This document shows positions 23,736 to 36,000 of a DNA stretch of 64,000 nt, piece by piece (position 1 is the stretch's first letter; every line of letters starts with the position of its first letter). The DNA lies in NCBI GenBank assembly GCA_900708905.1, contig CAADRB010000023.1, positions 232,295 to 296,294 of the forward strand, written 5' to 3'. Origin of the DNA: Hymenolepis diminuta (lineage: Eukaryota; Platyhelminthes; Cestoda; Cyclophyllidea; Hymenolepididae). The translations under genes and the position numbers were made by a program. The notes below the pieces were generated by a model, which ran no database searches, had not been told where the DNA came from, and saw only the letters and a list, made by a program, of their open reading frames with translations.

Positions 23736-25007
23736 TCAGGTTGTAACAGAAGTTCTGTCTATTTTTTGAATCAAATTAAAGTGAAAATTTTGTCAAAAAT
23801 ACATTTATCTAGTGCTCAATATAGTCACCGTTTTTATTAATTACATCTTTCCATTTTGCCATAAGCTTTCTCATTCCTTCTTCATAGAATTTGGCCAGTT
23901 TGGAATCAAAAAAGAAACTAGCTTCTTCATTTTGACTTCATCCCTTGAAATAAGCCTTTGCTCCATTAAACCATTCTGTGAGCTCTTAAAAAATGAAAAT
24001 CGGTTGGTGCAAGATGGGGAGAGTATGGAGGATGATGCACGACTTCTCAGCCAAATTCTTCAACGAGATTTTTGGTTGGTCCTGGAGTGTGGGGTCCGGC
24101 ATTGTCATAGTGCAGAATCACTCCTAATCCACTGATCAAAGAAGGCCGTTTTTCCTCCGAAACTGCTTTTAAACGAGTTAACTGCTGATAGTACACTTCA
24201 GATGTTATTGCTTGATTTTCACCCATTAGTTCACGATAGACAATTCCCTTCAAATTCCACCATACACAACAGAATTTTTTTGAGTGCAGTCCCGAAGTGT
24301 CTCGGTTGTGGAAGTGGCTTTGAATCACTGTCTTTTGTGCTTAACATTGTTGTAATAGATTCAATTCTCGTTGGTGTCAGTTGTGATTCGGTCTAAAAAA
24401 GGTGTCTGAAGTTCACGAGAATGCAGTGAAACACAACAGGTCACACACTATTGCTTATTCATTTCTGACAAATCGTGTGGGACCCATTTCCCAGCCTTTG
24501 AAACTTTCGCAGTCATGTCTTTTCATTTCCTTGTATTTGGTCATATGGCGGCTTAGATGAAAGGTTTCGCTCAGTTCTCTAGTAGTGCAGGTTGGATTTT
24601 CATCAATGGTAACTTGCAATTGCTCAAAATTGAGCATCCTGCTCTCGGTTCGTTTTTCATGCTGAAGTTATCCTTTTTGAAACGTGAAAGCCACCTTCTG
24701 CAGGTCTTTTCATTCACAATCTCATTTCCATAAGTATCTGAGTGTTTTTGCTGCTGAGCTTGCCATATTTCCTTTATGAAATTCAAACGGTGAAAGATGC
24801 CTGATATGTTCTTTATTTGGAGTGTACATTAGGGCCATAAATGGTTATTAACAACGATAATTATCACACACTCTGTTTGAAGAAAGAAGAAATAATATCT
24901 TTTTAATTAACATTGATAAGCATACCAGAATAACAAGCTAAATTGAAGTAATCGTACCCTAAACACATTGGTCAAAAATTGCACGGAACTTCTGTTACAA
25001 CCCGGTG
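23736..25007 (-). mobile_element. mariner (D34D) transposon, complete ends, inactive
   Basis: The element is 1272 bp, the usual mariner size. The left end TCAGGTTGTAACAGAAGTTC (23736-23755) and the reverse complement of the right end, CACCGGGTTGTAACAGAAGT, share GGTTGTAACAGAAGTTC. A TA flanks each end (23734-23735 and 25008-25009). The two ends differ by a 2-base offset before GGTTG. Between them lies a single degraded transposase reading on the - strand. The sequence of the ends resembles those of the mellifera/capitata group of mariners; subfamily placement is tentative. No host gene is interrupted. Confidence 0.9.
23800..24840 (-). pseudogene. mariner transposase pseudogene
   Basis: Read on the - strand in several frames, the mariner order is kept. 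It begins EHIRHLSPFEFHKG and then EKTCRRWLSRFKKDNFSM, the N-terminal helix-turn-helix region. Next come TIDENPTCTTRELSETFHLS and a SEMNKQQ segment, then SKKFCCVWWNLKGIVY. HYDNAGPH carries the second catalytic Asp (24104-24106). PPYSPHLAPTDFHF carries the third (23999-24001). The last two Asp codons are exactly 35 codons apart, the D34D spacing of mariner. The region around the first catalytic Asp (normally TGDEKW) is altered, with the Trp codon turned into a stop. A second stop replaces Trp just after LVEEFG, and at least two frameshifts occur in the first half. It is certainly non-functional. Confidence 0.9.
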
Positions 25008-25254
25008 TATTCGAAAGTATTGACGTTCTATATAACACGGATTCCACGTCTAGCATGATAGCTAATTTCATTTTTATCTCGATTTTTCCGGGTTTCATCT
25101 TTCTGATCACCTTTTCTTTTATACTTATTGTATTAAGCCCACTTAAGAAAGCATTTTGTAACACCCATCTTGGGCAGATAGATAGCATCATGAAGACTAC
25201 CTGGTGAGATGCTTGAATTTCACTGCCACCCCTCACTCCTTCCCATCACCCTTA

Positions 25255-25350
25255 TGTTAGACTATCCCCTTGTAGATGCATACTGATGGACATCGAATTC
25301 GTGATCTCTGACTTTTCAGATAATCACGTTAATCGTCGCCACACAACTTG
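25255..25350 (-). repeat. tRNA-like SINE head
   Basis: On the - strand, TGGCGACGATTAACGTG is in the A-box position. An anticodon-arm-like TCTGAAAAGTCAGA follows, then CACGAATTCGAT, a worn B box (25290-25300). The arrangement matches the copy near 10.55 kb. The GAA in the loop would suit a tRNA-Phe origin, but this is only a suggestion. It is not a functional tRNA because the acceptor stem is not formed. Confidence 0.35.
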
Positions 25351-28300
25351 TCACACAGACTATTTCGGTTCTAAATTTGTTTGAAAACAAATCTCATCTA
25401 TGAATATTAGCACTAGTAAATTACAATGAAGAAAAGACTGATAATGAGCACATATTTCTGAATGCAAACTTTCGTTCATGGAAAAAAATAGACACAGAGC
25501 AAATTCTAGGTAATATGCGTCAAATATGATCTTTAGCCAGACCTAATGATTTCAAAATTTTCGAGCCAAGAAGATCTCAAGAACAACGAGAGATTACCCA
25601 CTATACAAACTGAAGCGAAAGTTTTACATTCCAGTCTTCCTATTGGCAGGTATACAGCTGACTTTCCGAGATGTAACTCAGATGTGAGCATTAACTGATC
25701 AATTTTATATGACCAAGCGGACTTTAAAAACATAATCTTGATAGCAAATAGAGACAGTACGTATTCTGTTGATTGCAAGACAATTCTAGGAACGAAGACC
25801 AATGATCAGGAAAAGAATATGGAGTATTTTAGGGGCATCAATACCGAAAGACTCAAACTTAATGCATATCAGATAATGCGGTTATATTCTGAATTTAACT
25901 GATCAGATCAGTCAGACAGATGAGATACGTGTTAAGAATGCATCGGCAGAAGGATAGGGTTGTGACAAAATTGGGGACCGTCAGGAATAGAGGTTAACAA
26001 CAATAAAAGTAAGGGCGAGAGACAAGAACTGTCGTGAGAAAATTCTTGACCATCGATTAGGTGGCATATTTGCTTGCGTTCCTTTCCTTTTTTCTTTGAA
26101 CGAGAATTTAGCGTGAGAAAATGTGAGCGAATAAGTGAGGAGCGACACGTCAATAGAAACTTTTTGGAGCAGCACTAAGGCATATTGACAGTTATTCCCG
26201 TTTCGAAGTGGTTCATTTGTGCAGATGGTACGTTGATGTTTATGAATTTAGAAAAAAAGGGGTTGATTTTGGAGGTGAAAAACTTCTCAAGAAAGACAAT
26301 GCATCCGATGACTTTACACGATATTAAACGAAACTAACATCGTGTTTGGGTTAGAAATTATATGCTTGAACCTGAATATTCTACATTCTGAGATTTACTC
26401 TCCCATAAAATGCTTAAAATTAGTTTGCAAAGCTCTCAGGGTGTGAATGTGAACAGAGGAGAATGAAATGTATTTATGATATAGAAAGCACAAATATAAC
26501 GGACCCAAACGAGTGAGTTTCATACCTTATAAAAGTCAAGGGTGGTTAAGAAGATAACTATTAGAATGCCATCCTCACTCCTTAGGTTAAAATTAATTTT
26601 AATGGACCTTACAAAATGTTGTACCTTAACGTAGTCCGATAGAAACCGAGAGCAAAAGACATCCGCTCTCTATTTCGTTTGTTAGACTTTCAAAAATGAC
26701 CTTCCGCTGCACCATGATCCATCTAATGAACGCAAATTAGACTTATTCTTTAACCGGGATCAGAAGTCTTTGGTCCAAACACGTGTCATCAGAATTATTT
26801 CATACAATTTTATACAGGTAGTATGCACTCATTTTCTTCGGACATGGGTTTCAGTCTGTACCTGCGAGGATGAAATTTAAGGAAAAGGATAGGGAATTTA
26901 TTCTGAAAATATGATTCAAATTAAAACTATTCCTCACGGTAAAACTAATTTTTTAATCCAACCGAGCTAAGCGATAGCTATCCCCTCATAAATCTAATGC
27001 TATTCTTTAAGGCTAACACAATAAGGCTAAAATCAGAAAACCAATTGTTGAGTTGAACCACTGGTGTATGGTAAGAGCGTAGTCGGAAGAGAGGATGAGA
27101 GAAAGTGTGATAGGAAAGGAAAATTGGAAATAGGGGAGTGCATGAGAGCGAAATTATGAAACAAATCGAAGGAGAGGGCTGATCGATCTAATCTAGCTTA
27201 GGTTTGTCAGTATCACATTCAGACAAATTGACCTAGGAGTCATCAAGTATGTACTAAATATTACCCTGTTTGACATAGTTTATGTGTCCTAATATGAATA
27301 TTAGGTCCATCAGATCTAGGAGTTATCGTTGAAGTATTTCAAATTTTCATCACTCAGCCCTGAATAATGTGTTCTCTTGCTTATTTAAAAGATCCTTTAA
27401 AATATTCGCATTGAATCTAATATCAACAGAGAGAATGACGTCACAACTGGTAACTTCTCAGCCGTTATAATAGGTTCTTTTCATTTAAAGGTTGTAGTAT
27501 GGATACGAGCGGAACCAAAGATGTACGACACATTTTCCAACATTAAACCGAGAGGTCTGCTAGATTTTATAACTGGCTTTCATGCATTTTGACATTCTTT
27601 TTCAGATTTTTCCTGTAATGTGTAGTTCTGAAGGTGAGTTAGTTTCTCCTCAATTTGTGGATCAATCTTACATTTGAAATAATTATACGTAAGCACACGT
27701 CAACTAGTGCAAAGTTATTCGAAGAAGAGTTGCACGGCCATTTTATTTTAGCAGTTTGCATCCGATAAGAACAGTTGCATTGTCAGGCAATTATATTCTC
27801 GAATACCGTTCTTGTCAGGACTTAATATAGATTTATGAAATAGGTAAACGAAACGACATTTTTGAAAAATTGATATCTGCTTAGACCATAAATTTCATAT
27901 TTTTAATAACTTGTAAGATATTTCAATTCCTCATGATATATTCGCAAGCGAGATTCGATAACTCGGATTAATACAAAAGTGGCTCTTTATCGCACCTCGA
28001 ACATGCTATTTCACTGAAGCGATCAGTTGATTTTCTTTCTAGCCATTACAAACAATTACGCGTAAAATCATTTTGAATAAGTAAGATAATCTAAGATATA
28101 TTTACAGTTCGTACAGTTTTATTGGCAATCTATTTGCTATTTTTGAGAGCATGAATGGATGGGGAAAAATAATTAACTAAATGCTACTCAAATAGGTTAG
28201 TAACACGTATAATTTAGACTATAAGATAGTCACATATTTCGAAAATAAGACGACCAATAGGAAAGGCTATTTTATATGGAAGTTTTGAAGCTACATAAAT

Positions 28301-30087
28301 GAAAGCATCCTTATGATTTCTAACGAATTCGGCTCGTTTTGTAAAGTGTGAGTTTACAAATAACTTGGCTCAAAGCCTTTGCTTACGCCAGTTTAATTTC
28401 CGAATGTTTTAAAAATGAGCTCGGATCACACACTTCAACAAAGTCTAATAGACGAAGGGACATCAATTACAGCTGAAATTCTAAAGGAATTTAAATTTTT
28501 TTCGACTAAAATCTTTGCTTATTATCTCACTTTTACCTCCTTTGGGACCTTCACAATCTATTAACTTTGATGAAATACACACAAATAATTAAGTATTTAG
28601 CATTACAATATATTCGACATAACTCCGTTTTACGAATGCATATTTTGTTCAGTTTGTTTTGGTATCTGCGACTGTGAGTGACCCTAATACTATATTCTGA
28701 TGTCACGCGTATTATAAATGATCTTGCTACTCGCTTTTTTTTAAGTACAGAATAATAATTAAGTAATGGATTTTGCTAATATCAAGTGACTTTAATACAT
28801 TAGATGTGTAATTAAAAGGGTTTGGAAGATCTTTATGAAAGTATCAGTACCAGATAGAAAGACAGCGTATTTAAAACCATGCCTAAGACAAATAAAATTA
28901 ATGAAAACAGCCGATATATTCGATTACGGTCTCTTAAGTCGTAAAATTCCAAGTTAAGGAAAAAGATAGATGTGAAGCTGTCAGATATTTGAGAATATTT
29001 GCAGAAAAGAAAACAATGCTTTTAAGCTGCCGATGGGATCACTTTTCCTCAGACTCAACAATCATCAGATGCTCAATTTCCGGCTTAAGGCTTATTATTG
29101 GGGATAGAATGGCCACATGCCAAGATGTCATCGGCAAAATTGACATTAAATTCAATGTGAGTCCCTTCAAAGATCTTTTTGAGAAAGCAGAAAAAATGAC
29201 AGCATACGTTCCTCTGAGCTGGGTAGTGGCAAACTGAAAATCCTCATCGTTTCGGTAAGTTAGCAATTTTTAGATTTGAAAGCTGCAATAAAGCCATCTT
29301 TTACAATCACAATAGTTGGCAAGTAATTTCAGTTAAAATGTTCTGATATCCTATGTACTACCTGCACTTCACATACCGAATGAAGGGAAGACGGTACAAT
29401 TTTGACTTTTGGGATTTAATTGAAAAATATAGATTGTGAAACTGCGACAAGCACAGTTTAAGGTGATAATTAATGGGTGAAAATTATGAGGGAAAAATAT
29501 TGGTTCGAGAATAGAGAAAGTAATATACTAGTTAAAATCTCTCCTTTACGCAGCCAGTTACAACGTATATTTACCGGAAATGAATGTCGGCTCTGCATTT
29601 TTTTGATCTCTTGATCAATTTCAGTTATTGACTAACCAACAGAAACCTGCTGCGAATTCATATTTTTCTCTCACCCATATTCTACTGCATCTTGATTCAG
29701 CCAACCTTTATTTATCACAACTTTTCTTTGCTTTATGTATTAGTGCACTTTACTTCCACCTCGTCTATCTTCGGCTGCACGTACTCAGATCCTCACGACT
29801 CACGCCACTTTTGGTCGCTTTCCTTTTTCCTTCCACCTACCTGTGAAGTTGGGGTCTCGATCAAAGTTATGCAAGTTCCACTGACTTGGTTTTTATTTGT
29901 TTAGAGTAGCCGTCGCTTAATCATTGGCCATAAGTCAACTGCTACTAACTCCCTCCTTAAGAGGGAGGGCTAAATGAACTCTACTTTCTGGTTTGAGCCT
30001 TTAGCCGGTGGCGTCGGAAAAGACTTAGAGAGGTTGGGTAAAGAGAAACAACAGCGTAAGTACAAGAGGGAAAAAGGAATGAAAATT
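25351..30087. other. non-coding stretch
   Basis: Nearly 5 kb with no supported gene. Short frames at 25533-25802 (-), 28989-29237 (+) and 29628-29904 (+) show no domains. Confidence 0.4.
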
Positions 30088-30103
30088 GAGAGAGAGAGAG
30101 AGA
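30088..30103 (+). repeat. (GA)8 within a purine-rich tract
   Basis: Eight GA units sit in a strongly purine-rich stretch (about 30020-30140). The Lys/Arg/Glu-rich 74-codon frame across it (29974-30198) is a consequence of composition. Confidence 0.85.
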
Positions 30104-31988
30104 TAAGATTGAGACTTGGAGAAAGAAAGAGAAAAACCTGTGAAGGGCGTCTGAAAGCCGAGATGGTTATATCGGGTAGACCAGCAGTGCGGGTATAAAT
30201 AGAAAAAATATCCATTTGTGTTTTGGGCGCATGGAGGAATGCACTGACTAGATATAGAAATTGTCTCTTAAAGAGTTAATTCCCGAGATATAATTTTGGT
30301 GCATATTAATTTTAGAAATTGACTCATTAAAAGTTTTGGGCTTGGATTGCTAATATAATGAAAGGTAAGTTTTATCTCATTAAAATGACGTACAGAAAAA
30401 GAAATTTGGAGAGAGATAAAACGTCAACTTAAACTAAAAGGGTATTTATCCAGAAGTGGATGAATGAAAGCTCCGATAATTTTAAATATTTGAAGGATTT
30501 AAACAGTAAATACCTAATTGAAATAATGCGCAGGGTAAAGGTATAATTACCGATTGTTTTAAGTAATGTAGACATTTATTTTAAAGACAATTTGCGTTTC
30601 ACAATAAAACAATGAAAAATAATTTTAAATATTGATGCTCTCCATTCAAACTGTATGTATATATAGTATTGTTCTATTAAATTTAGCATTTTAATTTCTT
30701 TCAAATGTCTTGCTTGCTTATAATTTCAGTATTTTTATTCCGACACCAGTTATTCATTAGGGCCTTGTGCAATATTGAGTGAAAATCTTTCCATTGCTTT
30801 AATATTTATCAATACCAGAATGCAACATTAAATCATGAAAAAGGAAGATATTTCGCAAATTTTATGAATACTGGAATGGATAAAATTTTTTAACAATTAG
30901 GAATTCACCAGATATTGTTTTTTTATTAAAGATATTTTATTTAAGAGTTTACAGTGTGTTGTAGCACGATGTAGCATTTCAGTGTCCGAGTTTCAGAATA
31001 AGGCCGCTGATTTGAATGTTTGAAATACATAATAAGTGGATAGCTACTTGTTCTTATCCACAGTGTTAAAAATGGACTCCATTAAAGTTACTCTCATAAT
31101 CCGACTGAGATGTCCCCTTTAAAATCTAATGATCATAAAGCCTAACAGAAGGCATAAGCTTTTTCCTGCTCGGAAAAACAGGAGTCGAGATAAGCCAACG
31201 ACGTATTAGACGATGGCAGAGAAAGGAGGGAAGAAGGAGCAAGGGTCGTAGGAATGAAGCCGCGCGCATGAAAGTGGAATTTATAGAGGTTCGAATAGGG
31301 AGACTATCAGTTTGGTTTCCTTTGTGGCTGTCTGTGCTGATCAGTCCTATGAATCAAGATGCCCTGGTACTACATGCTGACAATTTAAATTGTAAAATTG
31401 GTTATGTCCAATACGATGTGTCTAATTCTTTGAATAGCAGCTATTTCTGATTTGACAAGAGTTGGATTAAGTGAGTATATCTAGCCTAAAATGTATTGAA
31501 AAAGTTCATTTCATTCAAAAAGCTCTATGGCAATGGAAGACTGTTGTAAATTTCGATTTCACTCTGATTACTAAAATAGAAGTGAAAAAAGTTAAACAAC
31601 TTTATGTCCACTTAAAACGATTGTATTTGTGCCTACTTCTATTGCTAATAATGTAAGTAGTGAGTGTATTCATTGAATAAGTAAAAATTGGAAAAAAACT
31701 GGTCTAATCTAGTAAAAAATATAAATTTATATATAAATAAATTAACAAATAATGAGAAACAAAGGTAAACTAGAGATTACAGGGCTGAGCATGCATCGCT
31801 ATTACGATGTTTTAATATTATCAGATAAAAAATACGATTTTTAAGTATAATCAATTATGATAATGCTTCGAAATGCAAAAAGAAAAAATAGAGTACAGGA
31901 ATATTTGTTATTTAATTGTGAATAATTTTGCATACTGCTAAATAAAGGCCATATAAAATGGTCGATTCCTTAATAACCAACATATGCC
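30104..31988. other. non-coding upstream region of the stress-protein gene
   Basis: Mostly AT-rich. A slightly GC-richer patch at 31180-31420 contains a 60-codon frame (31268-31450 +) with no recognisable motif. Confidence 0.4.
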
Positions 31989-32103
31989 ATTGGCTTTGGA
32001 AGAACAGATCCCCCAATCAAATATGCGAAAAATCAGTGCTCTGTGCACTAATTGGTTGCCCGAATAAGATTGGTGAACCTGTCCAATTCGGCACTTTGAT
32101 TGG
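31989..32103 (+). promoter_or_regulatory. stress-protein promoter with a CCAAT-box cluster
   Basis: Four CCAAT/ATTGG elements lie within 53 bases: ATTGG at 32051-32055, ATTGG at 32069-32073, CCAAT at 32083-32087 and ATTGG at 32099-32103. A fifth is at 31989-31993. Successive spacings in the cluster are 18, 14 and 16 bases. The cluster ends 91 bases before the ATG of the universal stress protein gene, the usual distance for NF-Y-driven, TATA-less promoters with transcription starting near 32150-32180. Factor identity is inferred from the motif. Confidence 0.6.
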
Positions 32104-32194
32104 TTAGCAGATAGGAAAAAACTTGCACATACAAGCCAGTCACCATTGAAGTTGTTCCTCCGTCCAATATCTAGGTATTACTTTAACCCCCAGT

Positions 32195-32749
32195 ATGTTT
32201 TCACAGCGCCGATCACTTCAGAATTTAAACGTACATACGATGTTTAACGACCCACGACAGGTACTTCTACCAGTAGATAAAAGCGAGTCAAGCAAAAAGG
32301 CAATGACGTGGTATATGGCCAATATTTTTCGACCTACCGATGTAATCCACCTTCTACATGTCTGTGAACCCAGTTATGCTGCAAACAATTTATCCCTTAC
32401 CACAATTGGACAGAGCAAAACTAATGAGATCAATGCAATGCTTCAGGAACATATTGAACTATCAAATACACTGAGCCATGATTTTCTCTCCAGGCTTGAA
32501 GATAAAGGAGTTTCAGGAGATTTTACCCTTACTGTCGGTACCAAACCTGGAGAAATGATAGTAAGCAAAGCACGGGATTTGAATGCTGATCTTATCGTGA
32601 TGGGAAATAGAGGAGTTAGTACTCTCAAAAGGACGTTCATTGGAAGTGTCAGTGATTATGTTCTCCACCATACAACAGTTCCAACAACCGTCGTTCCTGC
32701 TCCACGAAGTGACAAGGACTTTCGGAGGGCGTCCCTGAGACCAATGTAG
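32195..32749 (+). CDS. universal stress protein (UspA-like), ATP-binding type
   Basis: An uninterrupted 184-residue protein forming one complete Usp domain (about residues 20-168), an alpha/beta Rossmann-like fold of the adenine-nucleotide alpha-hydrolase group. It opens with the first strand VLLPVDKSESS (23-33), whose Asp28 normally contacts the nucleotide. It closes with DLIVMGNRG...FIGS, where GNRG (137-140), nine residues and then Gly150-Ser151 fit the G-x2-G-x9-G-S/T ATP-binding signature exactly. It ends with a VLHHTTVPTTVVP strand and a short basic tail. No signal peptide or membrane segment is present, so it is probably cytosolic. The precise role of animal homologues in stress tolerance is unknown. 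The first ATG follows a CCCCCAGT stretch that could be a splice acceptor. Met16, just before the domain, is an alternative start. No intron interrupts the domain. Confidence 0.93.
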   Translation: MFSQRRSLQNLNVHTMFNDPRQVLLPVDKSESSKKAMTWYMANIFRPTDVIHLLHVCEPSYAANNLSLTTIGQSKTNEINAMLQEHIELSNTLSHDFLSRLEDKGVSGDFTLTVGTKPGEMIVSKARDLNADLIVMGNRGVSTLKRTFIGSVSDYVLHHTTVPTTVVPAPRSDKDFRRASLRPM

Positions 32750-32856
32750 ATCTACGGGTGTGAAATCGCTCAATTTCATTTTGACCCTCTTATATACTAC
32801 TCATTTTCTTACGGCAGTATATACCATCTAAAACATGTAGGTATTCTTCCTCTGGG

Positions 32857-32862
32857 AATAAA
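32857..32862 (+). terminator. poly(A) signal of the stress-protein gene
   Basis: A canonical AATAAA lies 107 bases after the stop codon. Another AATAAA at 33010-33015 is an alternative downstream signal. Confidence 0.6.
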
Positions 32863-33015
32863 GAATATCCCTCTTATACGAAAAGAACCCTCAGAGACTC
32901 TCATACTGTTTTATTTCCTCTTATCTTCTTTCCCTTCTTGTCTACGCTATCTCTTTTCCCTCTCTGAATTAATTCTTTCACGAGCTGTGCTTGAGGTACA
33001 TAGACGAAAAATAAA

Positions 33016-36000
33016 ATATTGTATTGTTCGGCGCTGCACGGATATGGAGTAGTCCTTTTCGACAATGTAAGTATTTTTCAGAAATTATTTGAACGAATAA
33101 TTACATTATTTAATATTTATTTTGCTTCTTTCGAAAATAGAAATGATGCGGCATATAACATATTTTTTTCTATCCACCTCCACGGTGTTATTATCAGACA
33201 CTGATGCTTTCGCTAAATTGACCAAATTTTTGTATCCGCTTTAATGTATAATATCTTTAATCACTTTTTAGTATGAAAATAATCATTTATTGACCATTTC
33301 ATGGATTAAGCAATCCATTTAAATAATTTCAGTGCTTTTTTAATAATATTTTATTCGTTTCCTTTGCTTCCTGTTTCGCCACAATAGAAATTTTTTCCCC
33401 ACCTCAAAGATTAGTAATAAATCATTGCGAAAGGCCAAAACTACAATATTTGTTATTTTAAAGTGCACATTTCGGCACCCATTCATAATGGTTGTAAACT
33501 TTATTTGTGGAATAAAAGTAAGATCAAGATAAACCACAAATTCACTCTAATAAATACTTTTTATAAAAACAAAAATTAAATGCACATTTTATTTATTGTT
33601 TTATGTGTCAATTATTTTAACTGAATTAATTTTGAAATGAATATTTCGAGTAAATTGTAAAACAATTTTAAATGAAAAAAATTTAATTTAAAATCGCATT
33701 TAATTATTAATTTATCATTTTAATTGGCTGCTCTATTAATCTAAATTGAAATTTATTTCCAGAAAGTAATAAATTGCCACAGGCACCTATTTACAGCAAA
33801 ATATTTTCCCAATCGATATTCAGACAGAAAAATACCAAATTAAATTTAATTTTAAAATGATTAATGAGTGAAAGTAATTTTTGGTTAATTTCTAAAGGGT
33901 ATTGCTTTCGGTTCGAAAGAAATATGCCTTCAAACATATTTTTGCCATTTTATTACGTGGGATGTGCACTGATGCTCTCAACTGACACTATAGAAATACT
34001 TATAATAATCATAAACTTGATGAAAAGCGAGTACTTCTTTTATGTTCAAAAGGAGATGCTAGAGGAATACTATTCAAGAGCATATCATTGAAGCTATACT
34101 CAGGTCTATTTTAAATAGCTTAACGAACAGTCTTCAATTCCTGCTTTACAGAGAATTGCAATATTAAAGACAAATGGGACTGATTTCACTTTGAAAGAAC
34201 TCTTGTGAACTATTTTGGTTAGTTTCATCTAATTGCTCTAAGCCACAAGACGAAACGAATGAATGAAACTGATATGACCAACCACTCAAGTAAATCAATT
34301 AGTTAGCGGGCTCCGAATATCGTAGACAAGAGTTAACTTTGAAATGAAAATTTTGAAACATTTGAGAGTTAAATATTGGAATATATCTCCTACAATAAAG
34401 TGGATAACTCGATGCGTCCGAAATTCAAATAATGTTAAATCCTTCATATTCAAACTTCATTATATACTTCTACTCGGCCCATTTCATTTTATCCTTTCTA
34501 GAATTGTCTTACCGCTCTCTACGTTGGACGCTCTCCTACAGTCAATACCTTCTAAAGTTTTTGATACATCACGGATATTATTATAAGAGAATCACCTCCT
34601 ATTTCCTTTCATGTAGAAACTTTAAGAAAACTACATGATCCTTCAACCCGCGGTCGTTTTATATTTTCCTGCGGATATATGATTTTCTAATTTTTGCAAC
34701 TGAGCTATTAAACTGATTTTTATTTATGTGGAGATGATGCACTGCACTTTATACAATAGGACTATCATTTTACTCGGCATACTGAATTCAAAAACGAAAG
34801 CATGCCTTAAGGACATGTCTATTGTCTTATTAATTAATACTTTTCCATTTGGAACAGTTTATATTTGCGTTGCTGTTCCTTTATATCACGTATCCAAGTG
34901 CCCTCTTTAGACTAGACAAATTTTAGTTGTAATTAATTAAAAAAGAGGCATTGTAGGAGCGAAAACCCGATTTTCCAGATCAGATTTTGAAATTAAATTA
35001 AATTTTCTTAAATAACTATTGAATATAGAATGCGAATAATTTAAAAGATTACATTTTTTCTATTGATTGATTCTACAGAAAAATTTTTGTTTTTGTAACA
35101 TTCACTTACTATTATATTTAATTATTAAGAGACCTTATATCTTCTGGAGGTTTCAAATAAATTTAATCTAATATTTGCTTTTGTGAAATTTTAAGGCAAT
35201 TTAAAAGTGTTGAAAATCGAAAACAAATTAATTTGCTTTATTTATTGAAATAGACTCCAAAATGAATGACAAAAGGAAATGCGATTCGAATATAACGAGT
35301 TGGATTTCTCATATTTGAAATTAATTTTGATTTGGAAATTAAGAAACCCAACAATATCCCACATTAACAGTGAAATGAATATAGTCAGAGAATGGGACGC
35401 AGTTTCAATTTTATTTAAAATGTTTATTCAATATTATTAAAGTTACACCTGTCTCCTTCATGATTTTGATAAAATTTCAATCATAACTAACAAATCAATC
35501 ATTGCATAAGAAATTGGATCTAATTTTGGCGGAGGCATAATGTTTATGGCGTGTACCCATCCATTTACTACCAATCGACGAGGTCAATAAATTGCTGACC
35601 AAACCCTAAACGTTTTATGGTCTGAAAAAATTACATCAGTAAATAAAAACGGTGACCTTTTTAAAACCTTAAAATATCCATAAAGCTGAAACATGAATAC
35701 AATTACTAATAGTTGCTACATATATTCCCCAAATATCCTTTTAAAATTTGTTTCGACTCATAGCGAATAACGTATTAATTAGAAAATAAACAAAAATTCA
35801 TACTAAGAAGCATTTGGTATCAAAATTAGAATAATATTAAATAAGTGAAAATAAATTAAGTAAATTAGGCAAATTTAATGTTGAGACAAAATACATGTGG
35901 AAGAAATTATAATGAGGGAATCAAGAAAAAAATGACGAAACGAATGTGTCGAATATAATATTTAAATGCAAAATTAAACCGAATTATACAATTTAATTTT

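Noticed and set aside
23820..23835. A 15-base match (AATAAAAACGGTGAC) between the mariner and 35.64 kb
   Set aside because: Number of possible pairs makes such a match likely by chance, and the flanks do not align.
29974..30198. A Lys/Arg/Glu-rich open frame on the + strand
   Set aside because: It coincides with a purine-rich (GA)n tract and the opposite strand is equally open; composition explains it.
35535..35590. A GGGIMFMA-type peptide reminiscent of Tc1 transposases
   Set aside because: Only a handful of residues fit; no other transposase motif or inverted ends nearby.
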